In this document: in pieces, positions 33,567 through 42,720 of the stretch
Layout of the letters: each line of letters opens with the position of its first letter
Position numbering within the stretch: the stretch's first letter is position 1
Origin: Mycolicibacterium arenosum
GTDB taxonomy: Bacteria > Actinomycetota > Actinomycetes > Mycobacteriales > Mycobacteriaceae
Direction of reading: 5' to 3'
Length of the DNA stretch: 64,000 nt
NCBI RefSeq assembly: GCF_024320865.1
Contig: NZ_JANDBD010000016.1
Span: forward strand, 1-64,000
Program-made: the position numbers and the translations under genes
Notes under the pieces: model-generated
Told to the model about the DNA's origin: nothing
Seen by the model: only the letters and a program-made list of their open reading frames with translations
The model's database searches: none

Positions 33567-33989
33567 ATGACTGACTCGACACCGTCGGTGTTGTTCGTGT
33601 GCGTGAAGAACGGCGGCAAGTCGCAGATGGCGGCTGGGCTCATGCGCCAGCTCGCCGGCGACACCGTGGCTGTGCATTCGGCCGGGACCAAACCTGGTGC
33701 CGCGGTCAACGATCTATCCGCCGAAGCACTTCGGGAGGTGGGCGTCGACATCGCCGGTGAGCAGCCCAAGCCGGTGGACTACGAGCTGGCTCGCGACGTC
33801 GATCTGGTGGTCACCCTCGGCCGGGAAGCCCAACTCGATCCGCTACCAGGCATCCGGGTGGAGAACTGGGACACCGACGAACCCTCTGACCGCGGCATCG
33901 ACGGCATCGAACGCATGCGCCTGGTCCGCGACGACATCACCGCCCGCGTCCAACGCCTCCACACCACGCTCACCAACGGCACTGCCTGA
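33567..33989 (+). CDS. Second LMW-phosphatase-fold arsenate reductase-like protein
   Basis: 140 residues without the helical N-domain. P-loop FVCVKNGGKSQM and SAGTKPG, the form of the mycothiol-coupled arsenate reductases of Corynebacterium. The distal Cys pair of the first ArsC is absent (VTLGREAQLDP), which supports a mycothiol/mycoredoxin route instead of an intramolecular disulfide. Fifteen bases after arsC, same operon. Confidence 0.85.
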   Translation: MTDSTPSVLFVCVKNGGKSQMAAGLMRQLAGDTVAVHSAGTKPGAAVNDLSAEALREVGVDIAGEQPKPVDYELARDVDLVVTLGREAQLDPLPGIRVENWDTDEPSDRGIDGIERMRLVRDDITARVQRLHTTLTNGTA

Positions 33990-34061
33990 CACTCAGCCCG
34001 CTTTCACGCTGCAGCGCGGCAGCACCCACCCTTCCACTCGATATACCGAGGAGACTTCGTC

Positions 34062-35471
34062 ATGCCCGCACGCCATATCGTCGCCATCGGCGGCAGCGAC
34101 GCCGGAATCAGCGCCGCTCTACGCATCCGTGAACTCGACCCCAGCACCGAAGTGACGGTCGTCGTCGCCGACGCCTACCCCAACTTCTCCATTTGCGGCA
34201 TCCCGTACTACGTCTCCGGGGAGGTCACGCACTGGACCAATCTGGCGCATCGCACCGCTGATGACCTGGCCGCCACCGGTATGCGGGTCCTCACCGACAC
34301 CCGCGCCACCCGGATCAACGTCGCCGAACACACCCTCGACGTCCTCGACCCCACCGGGGCGCCCACCGAACTGTCCTACGATGCCCTGATCGTGGGCACC
34401 GGCGCCGTCAGTGCCCGCCCACCGATCGACGGTCTCACCGGACCAGACGCCCTCGGCCCCCAAGATGGCGTGCACCTGCTGCATTCGATGGGCGACACCT
34501 TTGCCGTCATGGAGTCCCTTGAGCAGCGCGGCCCTAAGACCGCGGTCATCATCGGCGCCGGGTACATCGGCCTGGAGATGGCCGAAGGACTCACCACCCG
34601 CGGTATCGCCGTCACCCAGATCGAGGCGCTACCCGAAGTGCTGCCGACCGTCGACCCCGAGCTGGGCGCCCTGGTCCACGACGAACTGGAACGCCACGGC
34701 GTTCAGGTCCTCACCAACACCACCGTCTCCGCCGTCGCCCGCACCGACGCCGGCGCGTTGACGGTGACTGCCTACTGTGGCGGCGAAACACTGCAGCAGA
34801 CAGTCGATTTCGTGCTCGTCGTGGTCGGTGTGCGACCGGACGTGGAGCTGGCCGCCGATGCTGGCGCCGAACTCGGGATCCAAGGTGCGATCGCCGTGGA
34901 TGAGGCGATGCGCACGAATCTGCCGGATGTGTTCGCTGCCGGGGACTGCGTGCACACCCACCACCGCCTGCTCGGCGTGACGTGGCTGCCGTTGGGCACC
35001 ACCGCTCACAAACAGGGCCGCGTCGCCGGGGAGAACGCCCTCGGCGGTAACGCCCGCTTCGCGGGCAGCCTTGGCACCCAGGTGGTCAAGGTCTTCGACC
35101 TGGTGGCCGCCCGCACCGGGCTGCGCGACCACGAAGTGCTCGCCGCAGACCGCGGGTGGACACCGGTCACCACCGCAGCCACCCCGGATGACCACAAGGC
35201 GTACTACCCGGGTGCGACCCCCATTCACATCCGGATCACCGGCGACGAACGCACCGGCCGGCTGCTGGGGGCGCAGCTCGTCGGGCACCGCAGCGCCGAG
35301 GTGTCCAAACGGGTCGACACCTACGCCACCGCACTGTTCCACGAGATGAGCGTCGAAGGCTTCTCCGAGCTGGACCTGTCCTACACCCCGCCGCTGGGAT
35401 CACCCTGGGACGCAACCCAAATGGCCACCCAGACCTGGGCCCGCCACCTCCGGGCGAAGGCATTCAGCTGA
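34062..35471 (+). CDS. FAD-dependent pyridine nucleotide-disulfide oxidoreductase (CoA-disulfide reductase-like)
   Basis: 469 residues. Dinucleotide fold AIGGSDAGISAAL, a single redox Cys in NFSICGIPYYV as in CoA-disulfide reductases/NADH oxidases, second NAD fold VIIGAGYIGLEMAEG, FAD-binding DVFAAGDCV, and dimerisation domain. It follows the arsC genes on the same strand and may recycle a low-molecular-weight thiol used by them, or act on an arsenical; both are inference. Confidence 0.85.
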   Translation: MPARHIVAIGGSDAGISAALRIRELDPSTEVTVVVADAYPNFSICGIPYYVSGEVTHWTNLAHRTADDLAATGMRVLTDTRATRINVAEHTLDVLDPTGAPTELSYDALIVGTGAVSARPPIDGLTGPDALGPQDGVHLLHSMGDTFAVMESLEQRGPKTAVIIGAGYIGLEMAEGLTTRGIAVTQIEALPEVLPTVDPELGALVHDELERHGVQVLTNTTVSAVARTDAGALTVTAYCGGETLQQTVDFVLVVVGVRPDVELAADAGAELGIQGAIAVDEAMRTNLPDVFAAGDCVHTHHRLLGVTWLPLGTTAHKQGRVAGENALGGNARFAGSLGTQVVKVFDLVAARTGLRDHEVLAADRGWTPVTTAATPDDHKAYYPGATPIHIRITGDERTGRLLGAQLVGHRSAEVSKRVDTYATALFHEMSVEGFSELDLSYTPPLGSPWDATQMATQTWARHLRAKAFS

Positions 35472-35511
35472 CCTTCTGGGTGCACGGGATCGGATCGCGC
35501 GCCAAAAGCCG

Positions 35512-36735
35512 CTAGACCCGGACGACCGGCACTGGGGTCGCGACTCGCGGCCTGGTGGCCACCGCCATCAGTGCCCCCGCCGCGGCGATAGCGCCGAGGG
35601 CGACGAACATCGCGGCGTACCCGCCGAGCAGGCTGGCCAGCGCCGCACCCACGAAAGGTCCGACCGCGGTAGCGATCATGATCGGCGCAGACAGGATGCC
35701 GCTGAGATGGCCGTAATGGGCCGAACCCCAACGCTCGGTGACCGCGGTGGCCTGCAGCAAGGTCATGATGCCGCGGATCACTCCCGCCCCGATCGCCACC
35801 ACGACCAGCGCAGCGAAACTGCTGAACAGCCCCAGCAGCGCGGTGGTGGCGGCGACGCCGGCCATGACGAGCACCGTGCGGGGCACGACACCGACGCGGC
35901 GCACCAACCTCTGATAGCCCAGGCGGCCCAACACCTGCCCGGCGCCGCCCAAGCCAAGCGCAACCGCCGCGGCACCGGTGCTGATGCCACGTTGACTCAT
36001 CAACGGCACCAGGTTCGCGATCACCGCATACGAGGCGAGCCCGGCGAGCGCGAACGCCGCGATCAACGCCAGGAACGGCCCGCTCCGAGCGGTGCGGGTC
36101 GGCGCCTCGACATGCTGATGCGTGGTGGTCACCGCCGGCCATGGGCGCCGCAAGCCGAAGAAGTGCGCCGGGATGGTGATCACCGCCATCACGGCAGCCA
36201 GAACAAGATACGTGTGACGCCAACTCATCTGGGCTGACAGTGCCGCGGTTAAAGGGGCGAACACGGTGCTGGCGAAACCAGCCACCAGCGTCAACGCGGT
36301 CAGTGCACGCACGGCGTCGGTGCCGAAGAACCGGGTCAGCGCCGCGAACGCGGGCGCATAGAACACCGCGCTCATCGCCACTCCGGCCAGCACCCAGGCC
36401 GCGACGAACCAGCCGTAGTTCGGCGCCGTCACAACCGCCACCACCGCGAGGCTGCCCAGGATGGAGCCGGCGGTCATGATCCAGCGCGGACCCACCCGGT
36501 CCAACCACCGCCCAATAGGGATGCCCACCAATGCCGCGGTCACCAACCCCGCGGAGAACGCGGCCGTCACCGCCGGCGGGGACCAGCCGGTGTCGGCGCT
36601 GATCTGCTCCGAAAGCACGGTGAAGGCGTAGTACAGCACACCCCAGCTGCTGATCTCGGTGACACACAACGTCACCAACACCCAGCGCAGCCCGTGAGCT
36701 GCACCGGGCGCCGGATGAGGATTGGCCTGGGTCAT
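35512..36735 (-). CDS. MFS transporter
   Basis: 407 residues from ATG 36735, overlapping the stop of the flavoprotein gene by four bases. Twelve helices, loop motif GIPIGRWLDRVGPRW. Part of a minus-strand pair with an ArsO-like flavoprotein controlled from the arsR2 side. The substrate may be an organoarsenical or a product of the flavoprotein; this is guilt by association. Confidence 0.85.
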   Translation of the reverse strand: MTQANPHPAPGAAHGLRWVLVTLCVTEISSWGVLYYAFTVLSEQISADTGWSPPAVTAAFSAGLVTAALVGIPIGRWLDRVGPRWIMTAGSILGSLAVVAVVTAPNYGWFVAAWVLAGVAMSAVFYAPAFAALTRFFGTDAVRALTALTLVAGFASTVFAPLTAALSAQMSWRHTYLVLAAVMAVITIPAHFFGLRRPWPAVTTTHQHVEAPTRTARSGPFLALIAAFALAGLASYAVIANLVPLMSQRGISTGAAAVALGLGGAGQVLGRLGYQRLVRRVGVVPRTVLVMAGVAATTALLGLFSSFAALVVVAIGAGVIRGIMTLLQATAVTERWGSAHYGHLSGILSAPIMIATAVGPFVGAALASLLGGYAAMFVALGAIAAAGALMAVATRPRVATPVPVVRV

Positions 36736-38081
36736 CCGCCAATGGGGTTCAGCGACAACGACAGCAGCTGCGGTGCCGAGTTCTGCGACGTCGGGGCTGG
36801 TCCGCAGCACCCGCCCCCGGCGTTCTCGCCCTCGGGGCTGTCGAACAAGCCCGCCCCGTTGCACACCCCGGTATCGGGCAACGTCAGCTCGACCCGGCTC
36901 GCGGCCTCGTGGTCGCCGGCCAGCTCGGCGGCGATGCTGCGGACCTGCTCGTAGCCGGTCATCGCCAGGAACGTCGGCGCCCGGCCGTAGGACTTCATGC
37001 CCACGATGTACAGATTCGGCTCGGGGAGGGCCAATTCGGCGGCGCCGTGCGGCAATACGCTGCCGCAGGAGTGCATGTTCGGATCGATCGAGCCTGCCAG
37101 GTTGATCGGGGCCTGCAGGATCGGGTCCAGCGCGATGCGCATCTCCGACAGGAACGACAGGTCCGGCCGGAACCCGGTGAGCACCACCACGTGATCGGCT
37201 GGCGCCAAAGCGCGCCCGTCCTCGGCGGTCACCACCGCGCGGCCGTCGACCAGATCGATGCGCTCGGTGCGGAATCCGGTCGACAGCGACACCCGGCCCG
37301 CCTCGACCGCTTCCTTGGATCGCACACCCAGAGCGCCGCGCTGGGGCAGTTCATCGGCGGCGCCCCCGCCGAAGGTGTCCTCGGAGACCCCGCGGCGCAG
37401 TACCCACGTCACCGTCGTCGAGGGATCCTTGCGGACCACCTCGCCGAGCTGGATCACCGCGGTCATCGCCGAATGCCCGCTGCCGACCACCACCACGTGC
37501 TTGCCTGCCAAACTTGAGGCCTGCGCGAGGGTCGGCGGAACATAGGTCAGCACCCCGGAGGTCGCTGCCGCGCGTTCCCCGATCGCCGGAACCCCGTCAG
37601 CGCCAGCAGGGTTGGGCTGGCCCCAGGTGCCCGAGGCGTCAATGACCGCCTGGGCCTGCACCCGGCACTCCGTTCCGTCAGCGTTGCTCACGTGCACGAC
37701 GAACGGCGTCTCGGCACGACCAGGCGTGACGAGCCGGTCCCGGCCCAACCGGGACACCGCCTCCACTCGCGCGCCGTACTGGACCCGTTCACCCAAGGCG
37801 CCCGCCAACGGTGCCAGGTAGTCGTCGATCCACTCCCGGCCGGTCGGGAATCCGGAAGCGGAGGCCGTCCAGCCCGTCGGCTCCAACAGTCGTTCGGCGG
37901 CGGGGTCCACCAGTTCGGGCCACGGGGAGAACGTGCGCACGTGCTCCCACTGCTCGACGGCCGATCCTGGACCTTGGCCGGCCTCCAACACCAGCGGGGT
38001 GAGTCCGCGCTCCAGTAGATGCGCGGCCGCCGCCAGACCCAGCGGTCCGGCCCCGATCACTACGACGGGCAGCTCTGACAT
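36732..38081 (-). CDS. ArsO-like flavin-dependent monooxygenase
   Basis: 449 residues. FAD fold VVIGAGPLGLAAAAHL, NADPH fold VVVGSGHSAMTAV, and TGFRPDL near 310, as in flavin monooxygenases of the ArsO type. The C-terminal tail carries GGGCCGP, a vicinal Cys pair fit for trivalent arsenic. Divergent from arsR2 with a shared operator at 38131-38150. Confidence 0.85.
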   Translation of the reverse strand: MSELPVVVIGAGPLGLAAAAHLLERGLTPLVLEAGQGPGSAVEQWEHVRTFSPWPELVDPAAERLLEPTGWTASASGFPTGREWIDDYLAPLAGALGERVQYGARVEAVSRLGRDRLVTPGRAETPFVVHVSNADGTECRVQAQAVIDASGTWGQPNPAGADGVPAIGERAAATSGVLTYVPPTLAQASSLAGKHVVVVGSGHSAMTAVIQLGEVVRKDPSTTVTWVLRRGVSEDTFGGGAADELPQRGALGVRSKEAVEAGRVSLSTGFRTERIDLVDGRAVVTAEDGRALAPADHVVVLTGFRPDLSFLSEMRIALDPILQAPINLAGSIDPNMHSCGSVLPHGAAELALPEPNLYIVGMKSYGRAPTFLAMTGYEQVRSIAAELAGDHEAASRVELTLPDTGVCNGAGLFDSPEGENAGGGCCGPAPTSQNSAPQLLSLSLNPIGG

Positions 38082-38130
38082 GCTCCACTCCTCTCATCGA
38101 CGTTCTTCGATGGGACTGATCGTGCTTGAC

Positions 38131-38150
38131 GCATCGACGTTTGTCAATGC
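38131..38150. promoter_or_regulatory. ArsR-type operator between arsO-like gene and arsR2
   Basis: GCATCGAC-GTTT-GTCAATGC, an inverted repeat with one mismatch, inside a wider TTGAC...GTCAA dyad (38126-38147). It sits midway between divergent starts at 38081 and 38169. Confidence 0.7.
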
Positions 38151-38168
38151 GTGTGCCATCATGAGGAC

Positions 38169-38528
38169 ATGGCAACCGCGACCGCACCGTTGACCTCAAG
38201 TGATGTGGCCAGCTGCTGCTCACCGCTGACCGGCGGCGTGCTGGACACCGCTGCCGCCGAACGACTCGCCTCGGTGTTCAAGGCGCTTGCCGACCCGGCA
38301 CGGGTCAAACTGGTGTCGCTCATCGCCGCATCAGACGGTGGGGAAGCCTGCATCTGCGACCTCACCGAGCCACTTGGGCTGAGCCAACCCACGGTGTCCC
38401 ATCACATGAAGCTGCTCGTCGACAGCGGCCTCGTCAGCCGCGACCAACGCGGCAAGTGGGCCTACTACCGCGTCAATGTCGCAGCCCTGGACCGCATCGC
38501 CACCGCAATGTCGACGCATTCAGAATGA
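38169..38528 (+). CDS. arsR: ArsR-family repressor (second ars regulator)
   Basis: 119 residues from ATG 38169. Metal motif EACICDL in the DNA-binding region, LSQPTVSHHMKLL recognition helix and an N-terminal ASCCS. The Cys set matches that of the first ArsR but the rest diverges. Divergent from the ArsO-like gene, likely controlling both through 38131-38150. Confidence 0.93.
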   Translation: MATATAPLTSSDVASCCSPLTGGVLDTAAAERLASVFKALADPARVKLVSLIAASDGGEACICDLTEPLGLSQPTVSHHMKLLVDSGLVSRDQRGKWAYYRVNVAALDRIATAMSTHSE

Positions 38529-38538
38529 CCATCGTTCG

Positions 38539-39312
38539 ATGGCGATGAATAGGTCCGGCCTTGATCTCGGCGTGGAGCCGCGCTGGGGCGGTGCGGCACT
38601 GCTGCGTCCGGGGGTGTTGGCGTTCACCGGGTCCATCGGCACCACCGATGCCCACGCCCATCACGCCGTGCAGATCATCACCGCGACAACGGCGTTCACG
38701 GTGCTTGACGAGCACGGCGCGCGGCACCGCGGCACGAAGGTGGTCGTGCCCGCCGATGCCCCCCATCGAGTCGAGGTCGGAGCGCCGGAGGGCACGGTGG
38801 TGTTCCTGGAGCCGGAGTCCGCGCCGGGACGGTCTGCGCAGCTGCGTGCGGTCCACTCTGGGTGGACTGTTGCCCCGGTGCTGACGTTCACCCGTCGGCG
38901 AGCGCTGGCCACGGTGGTCGACGAGCTGATCGCGCACCTGGCGCCCGTCCTTGCCGTAGACGACAGGGCGCACCATCCCGCCATCGTTGACGCGTTGCGG
39001 CTGTTGCCTGACCTTGTGGCGGCGGGCCCGGTCAGCGGTACAGAATTAGCTGCACGGGTCGGGATTTCGCCGAGTCGGCTGACGCATTTGTTCACTGAGC
39101 AGGTCGGGATTCCGTTACGCCGTTACGTGTTGTGGTCGCGGCTGCGGATCGCGATCACCCGCGTGCAGTCCGGGGACGACCTCACTGGGGCGGCGCACGG
39201 TGCGGGTTTCGCCGATAGCGCGCACCTTTCTCGCACGACCCGCGAGATGTTCGGCTTGGCGCCCTCGGTGTTGAGCCGGCACGTGTCCTGGGATCTCGAC
39301 AGCACCGGTTAG
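38539..39312 (+). CDS. AraC-family regulator
   Basis: 257 residues. Cupin-like N-terminal half with DAHAHHAVQII and DAPHRVEV, then an AraC double helix-turn-helix (GTELAARVGISPSRLTHLF; AHGAGFADSAHLSRTTREM). The His-rich cupin strand could hold a metal. Ten bases after arsR2, before a sterol-desaturase-like gene. Its start shares the 14 bases ATGGCGATGAATA-purine with the cmtR start at 40346. Confidence 0.88.
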   Translation: MAMNRSGLDLGVEPRWGGAALLRPGVLAFTGSIGTTDAHAHHAVQIITATTAFTVLDEHGARHRGTKVVVPADAPHRVEVGAPEGTVVFLEPESAPGRSAQLRAVHSGWTVAPVLTFTRRRALATVVDELIAHLAPVLAVDDRAHHPAIVDALRLLPDLVAAGPVSGTELAARVGISPSRLTHLFTEQVGIPLRRYVLWSRLRIAITRVQSGDDLTGAAHGAGFADSAHLSRTTREMFGLAPSVLSRHVSWDLDSTG

Positions 39313-39359
39313 CCGAATCGTTCAAGCCCCGCCGTGGCGGCGGCCGCGACGATCAAGGC

Positions 39360-40328
39360 ATGAGTACGACTTCCATGACATCGATGGCCACCAGCGCGGT
39401 TCAGGTGGTGGCCCGGTACGGCTATGTGCCGTTCATGCTGATCGGCCTCAACGGCGCGGGTATCGCCGTGGCCGCGGCCGGGGCACCGAAGTACTGGTTG
39501 ATGGTCATTCTGGTCGTCGCGATCGCGACGGCGTTTCTGGTCGAACGGGTCATCCCGTATGACCCCGAGTGGAACCACGACCGTGCCGATAGCACCCGCG
39601 ACCGCATCCACGTCGCGGTCAACGAAACCCTCATCCTGGGCAGCGTGGCCGCCATCCCGCTGCTCGCCGCGATCGTGCCCGCGCCCCAGTTGTGGCCGTA
39701 CAGTTGGCCGTTCGTCGCACAGGTGCTAGCCGCGATCCTGGTCGCGGATTTCGGCATCACCGTCGTACACCTGGCCAGCCACAAGATCGGCGTGCTGTGG
39801 CGATTCCACGCGGTGCACCACAGCATCACCCGCTTCTACGGCCTCAACGGCCTGATGAAACACCCCCTACACCAAACCGCCGAGATGGCCGCCGGCGTGG
39901 CCCCCCTGATCCTGATCGGCCTGCCCGTCAACGTGGCCTCCGTGTTGGCGCTGGCCGTGGCAATCCAGCTGCTGTTGCAGCACTCCAACGCCGACTACCG
40001 CATCGGTCCCGCCAAGTACGTCCTAGCCCTCAACGAAGGCCACCGCTTTCACCACCTCAAGTGGGCCGGCATCGGTGACGTCAACTTCGGACTGTTCACC
40101 CTGGTGTGGGATCACCTGCTGCGCACCTACTCCTACGACCCCGCCCGACGATTCGACTCCACCCAACTCGGCATGGCCGCCAAACCCGACTACCCCAGCG
40201 GCTACCTGCGCCAGATGATCTACCCGTTCACCCGCGACGGCGGATGCACCCTCACACCCACCGCCACCGCGGCGACGAACGGCACCGAGACGTCGACGCC
40301 CGACCCCAGCGAAAAGTATCGCTGCTAA
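39360..40328 (+). CDS. Sterol desaturase/fatty acid hydroxylase-family membrane protein
   Basis: 322 residues, four or more membrane helices, with the His clusters of the di-iron family: HLASHK, RFHAVHHS, QHSNADYR and HRFHHLKW. The family hydroxylates or desaturates lipids. Position between two metal regulators is unexplained; a lipid modification that reduces metal entry is one possibility. Start ATG 39360 overlaps nothing. Confidence 0.88.
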   Translation: MSTTSMTSMATSAVQVVARYGYVPFMLIGLNGAGIAVAAAGAPKYWLMVILVVAIATAFLVERVIPYDPEWNHDRADSTRDRIHVAVNETLILGSVAAIPLLAAIVPAPQLWPYSWPFVAQVLAAILVADFGITVVHLASHKIGVLWRFHAVHHSITRFYGLNGLMKHPLHQTAEMAAGVAPLILIGLPVNVASVLALAVAIQLLLQHSNADYRIGPAKYVLALNEGHRFHHLKWAGIGDVNFGLFTLVWDHLLRTYSYDPARRFDSTQLGMAAKPDYPSGYLRQMIYPFTRDGGCTLTPTATAATNGTETSTPDPSEKYRC

Positions 40329-40345
40329 CCGGTCATAATCGTCAT

Positions 40346-40753
40346 ATGGCGATGAATAAATCGGATGCGTGCCTCGGCGGCAGCGCCCCAGGAAACTCCT
40401 CGAATCTGGATGCGGCGGTGGCGCTATTTCACAGCCTCTCCGATTCGGCTCGGTTGGCGATCGTGCGCCGCCTCGCTGACGGGGAGGCCCGCGTGGCCGA
40501 CCTGATCGGAGAGCTGGGGTTGGCCCAGTCCACCGTGTCGGCGCATGTGGCGTGCCTGCGGGACTGCGGGCTGGTCACCGGCCGCCCCGAGGGCCGGCAG
40601 GTGTTCTACTCGCTGACCCGCCCCGAACTGCTCGACCTGCTCGCCTCCGCCGAAACACTGCTCGCCGCCACCGGCAACGCCGTCGCACTGTGCCCCACCT
40701 ACGGCACCCGCTCCCGCACCGACGCGACGACCAGCACGAAGGAGACTCGCTGA
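40346..40753 (+). CDS. cmtR: CmtR-like ArsR-family Cd/Pb sensor
   Basis: 135 residues. The distinctive CmtR ligands are present: Cys70 and Cys74 in AHVACLRDCGLV and Cys116 in VALCPTYG, the same spacing as Cys57/61/102 of M. tuberculosis CmtR. Its stop overlaps the ATG of the P-type ATPase by one base, so the pair is co-translated, as with cmtR and ctpG in M. tuberculosis. Confidence 0.9.
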   Translation: MAMNKSDACLGGSAPGNSSNLDAAVALFHSLSDSARLAIVRRLADGEARVADLIGELGLAQSTVSAHVACLRDCGLVTGRPEGRQVFYSLTRPELLDLLASAETLLAATGNAVALCPTYGTRSRTDATTSTKETR

Positions 40754-42720
40754 TGAGCGACGCCTGCGGCTGCGGCAACGACGAACCCCGCGGCGCCGAC
40801 GAGGAGGAGCGTGAGCCCGAGCGGCTGTGGCAGATCAAGGAACTGCAGTTCGCCGCCATTTCGGGGGTGTTCCTGCTGGCAGCGGTGATCGCCGGGTTCC
40901 TCGACGTCGCCGAGCCGGTCGTGCGCACGCTGGAAGCGGTGGCGCTGCTGGCCGGCGCCTATACCTTCGTGCCGTCCACCCTCACACGGCTGGCCAAGGG
41001 CAAGATCGGCGTGGGCACGCTGATGACCATCGCCGCCGTGGGCGCGGTGATCCTCGGCGAGGTGGGTGAGGCCGCCATGCTGGCCTTCCTGTTCTCCATC
41101 AGCGAGGGACTGGAGGAGTACTCGCTGGCGCGCACTCGCCGCGGACTGCGCGCACTGTTGTCGCTGGTGCCCGACGAAGCGACAGTGCTGCGTGACGGTA
41201 GCGAAAAGACCGTGGCGACAGCCGATGTGCGGATCGGCGACCGGATGCTGGTCAAGCCCGGTGAGCGCGTCGCCACCGACGGCATCATCCGCGACGGCCG
41301 CACCGCGCTGGATGTCTCGGCCATCACCGGTGAGTCGGTCCCCGTGGAGGCTGGGCCCGGTGATGAGGTGTTCGCGGGGTCGATCAACGGCACCGGGGTG
41401 CTCGAGGTGGAGGTCACCACCACCGCCGAGGACAACTCGCTGGCCCGCATCGTGCGCATCGTGGAGGCCGAACAGTCCCGCAAGGGCGCCTCCCAACGCC
41501 TGGCTGACCGCATCGCCAAACCCCTGGTTCCCGGGGTGATGATCGTCGCGGCGCTGATCGCGGTGATCGGCAGCCTGCTCGGGGACTCGGCCACCTGGAT
41601 CGAACGTGCCCTGGTGGTGCTGGTCGCCGCCTCGCCGTGCGCCCTGGCGATCTCGGTGCCCGTCACCGTGGTGGCCGCCATCGGCGCCGCCAGCAAGCTC
41701 GGTGCGCTGGTCAAGGGCGGCGCCGCGCTGGAAGGGCTGGGCAAGATCCGCGGTGTCGCGTTGGACAAGACCGGGACGCTCACCGCGAACCGGCCCGCAG
41801 TCATCGACGTGGCCACCACCCACGGCGCCACCCGCGAGCAGGTGCTGGATCTGGCTGCGGCTCTGGAAGCGCGCAGCGAGCACCCGCTGGCCGCGGCGAT
41901 CCTCGCCGCCGTCGAGGACGTCATCCCTGCCACCGACGTGGAGGCCGTCACCGGCGCCGGGCTCACCGGACGCCGCGATGGGCACACGCTTCGTCTGGGC
42001 CGCCCCGGCTGGCTCGACCCTGGCCCGCTCGCCGAGGAGGTCGCGTGCATGCAGCAGGCGGGGGCCACCGCCGTCCTCGTCGAACACGACAGCCAGGTCA
42101 TCGGTGCCATCGCCGTGCGCGACGAGCTGCGCCCCGAGGCCGCCGAGGTGGTCGCCCGGCTGCGCCGCGACGGCTACCACGTCGCCATGCTCACCGGCGA
42201 CAACCAGGCCACCGCAGCGGCTTTGGCCCGCGACGTCGGGATCGACGCCGTGCACGCCGAGCTGCGCCCCGAAGACAAAGCGCGACTGATCGAAGAGCTG
42301 CGGGCCCAGCGCCCCACGGCGATGGTCGGCGACGGCGTCAACGACGCTCCCGCGCTGGCCACCGCCGACGTCGGTATCGCGATGGGCGCGATGGGCACCG
42401 ACGTGGCCATCGAAACCGCGGACGTGGCGTTGATGGGCGAAGACCTGCGCCACCTGCCCCAGACGTTCACCCACGCGCGCCGGGCGCGGCGGATCATGCT
42501 GCAAAACGTCGGCCTATCCCTGGGCCTGATCATCGCGTTGGTGCCGCTGGCACTGTTCGGGGTGCTCGGGCTGGCCGCCGTGGTGCTGGTCCACGAACTC
42601 GCCGAGATCGTGGTCATCGCCAACGGTGTGCGGGCTGGGCGCACCAAGCCACTGGCCGCTGCGCCGGTCGATCCGGCCGCCAGCGACACCCGCGCGGCGC
42701 CGGTGGGCGCGCCGTCGTGA
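40753..42720 (+). CDS. Heavy-metal P1B-type ATPase (CtpG-like) with SPC motif
   Basis: 655 residues, AAGGAG before the ATG. N-terminal CGCG patch instead of an HMA domain; actuator ITGESVP, membrane motif VAASPCALAIS, phosphorylation DKTGTLT, ATP-binding SEHPLA, hinge VGDGVNDAPAL and a late HELAEIVVIANG. The SPC in place of CPC and the HE in the last helices place it closer to PIB-4 pumps (Co, Zn, Cd, Fe). The CmtR-type sensor beside it argues for Cd(II)/Pb(II). Followed in the same operon by lspA and cadD. Confidence 0.9.
   Translation: MSDACGCGNDEPRGADEEEREPERLWQIKELQFAAISGVFLLAAVIAGFLDVAEPVVRTLEAVALLAGAYTFVPSTLTRLAKGKIGVGTLMTIAAVGAVILGEVGEAAMLAFLFSISEGLEEYSLARTRRGLRALLSLVPDEATVLRDGSEKTVATADVRIGDRMLVKPGERVATDGIIRDGRTALDVSAITGESVPVEAGPGDEVFAGSINGTGVLEVEVTTTAEDNSLARIVRIVEAEQSRKGASQRLADRIAKPLVPGVMIVAALIAVIGSLLGDSATWIERALVVLVAASPCALAISVPVTVVAAIGAASKLGALVKGGAALEGLGKIRGVALDKTGTLTANRPAVIDVATTHGATREQVLDLAAALEARSEHPLAAAILAAVEDVIPATDVEAVTGAGLTGRRDGHTLRLGRPGWLDPGPLAEEVACMQQAGATAVLVEHDSQVIGAIAVRDELRPEAAEVVARLRRDGYHVAMLTGDNQATAAALARDVGIDAVHAELRPEDKARLIEELRAQRPTAMVGDGVNDAPALATADVGIAMGAMGTDVAIETADVALMGEDLRHLPQTFTHARRARRIMLQNVGLSLGLIIALVPLALFGVLGLAAVVLVHELAEIVVIANGVRAGRTKPLAAAPVDPAASDTRAAPVGAPS

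Noticed and set aside
38476..38538. Upstream extension of the AraC-family gene
   Set aside because: The upstream in-frame codons overlap the 3' end of arsR2 and lack family resemblance; ATG 38539 fits better.
40699..42504. 601-codon minus-strand open frame opposite the P-type ATPase
   Set aside because: All ATPase motifs are on the plus strand; the antisense frame shows no domain and a His/Gln/Arg-rich shadow composition.
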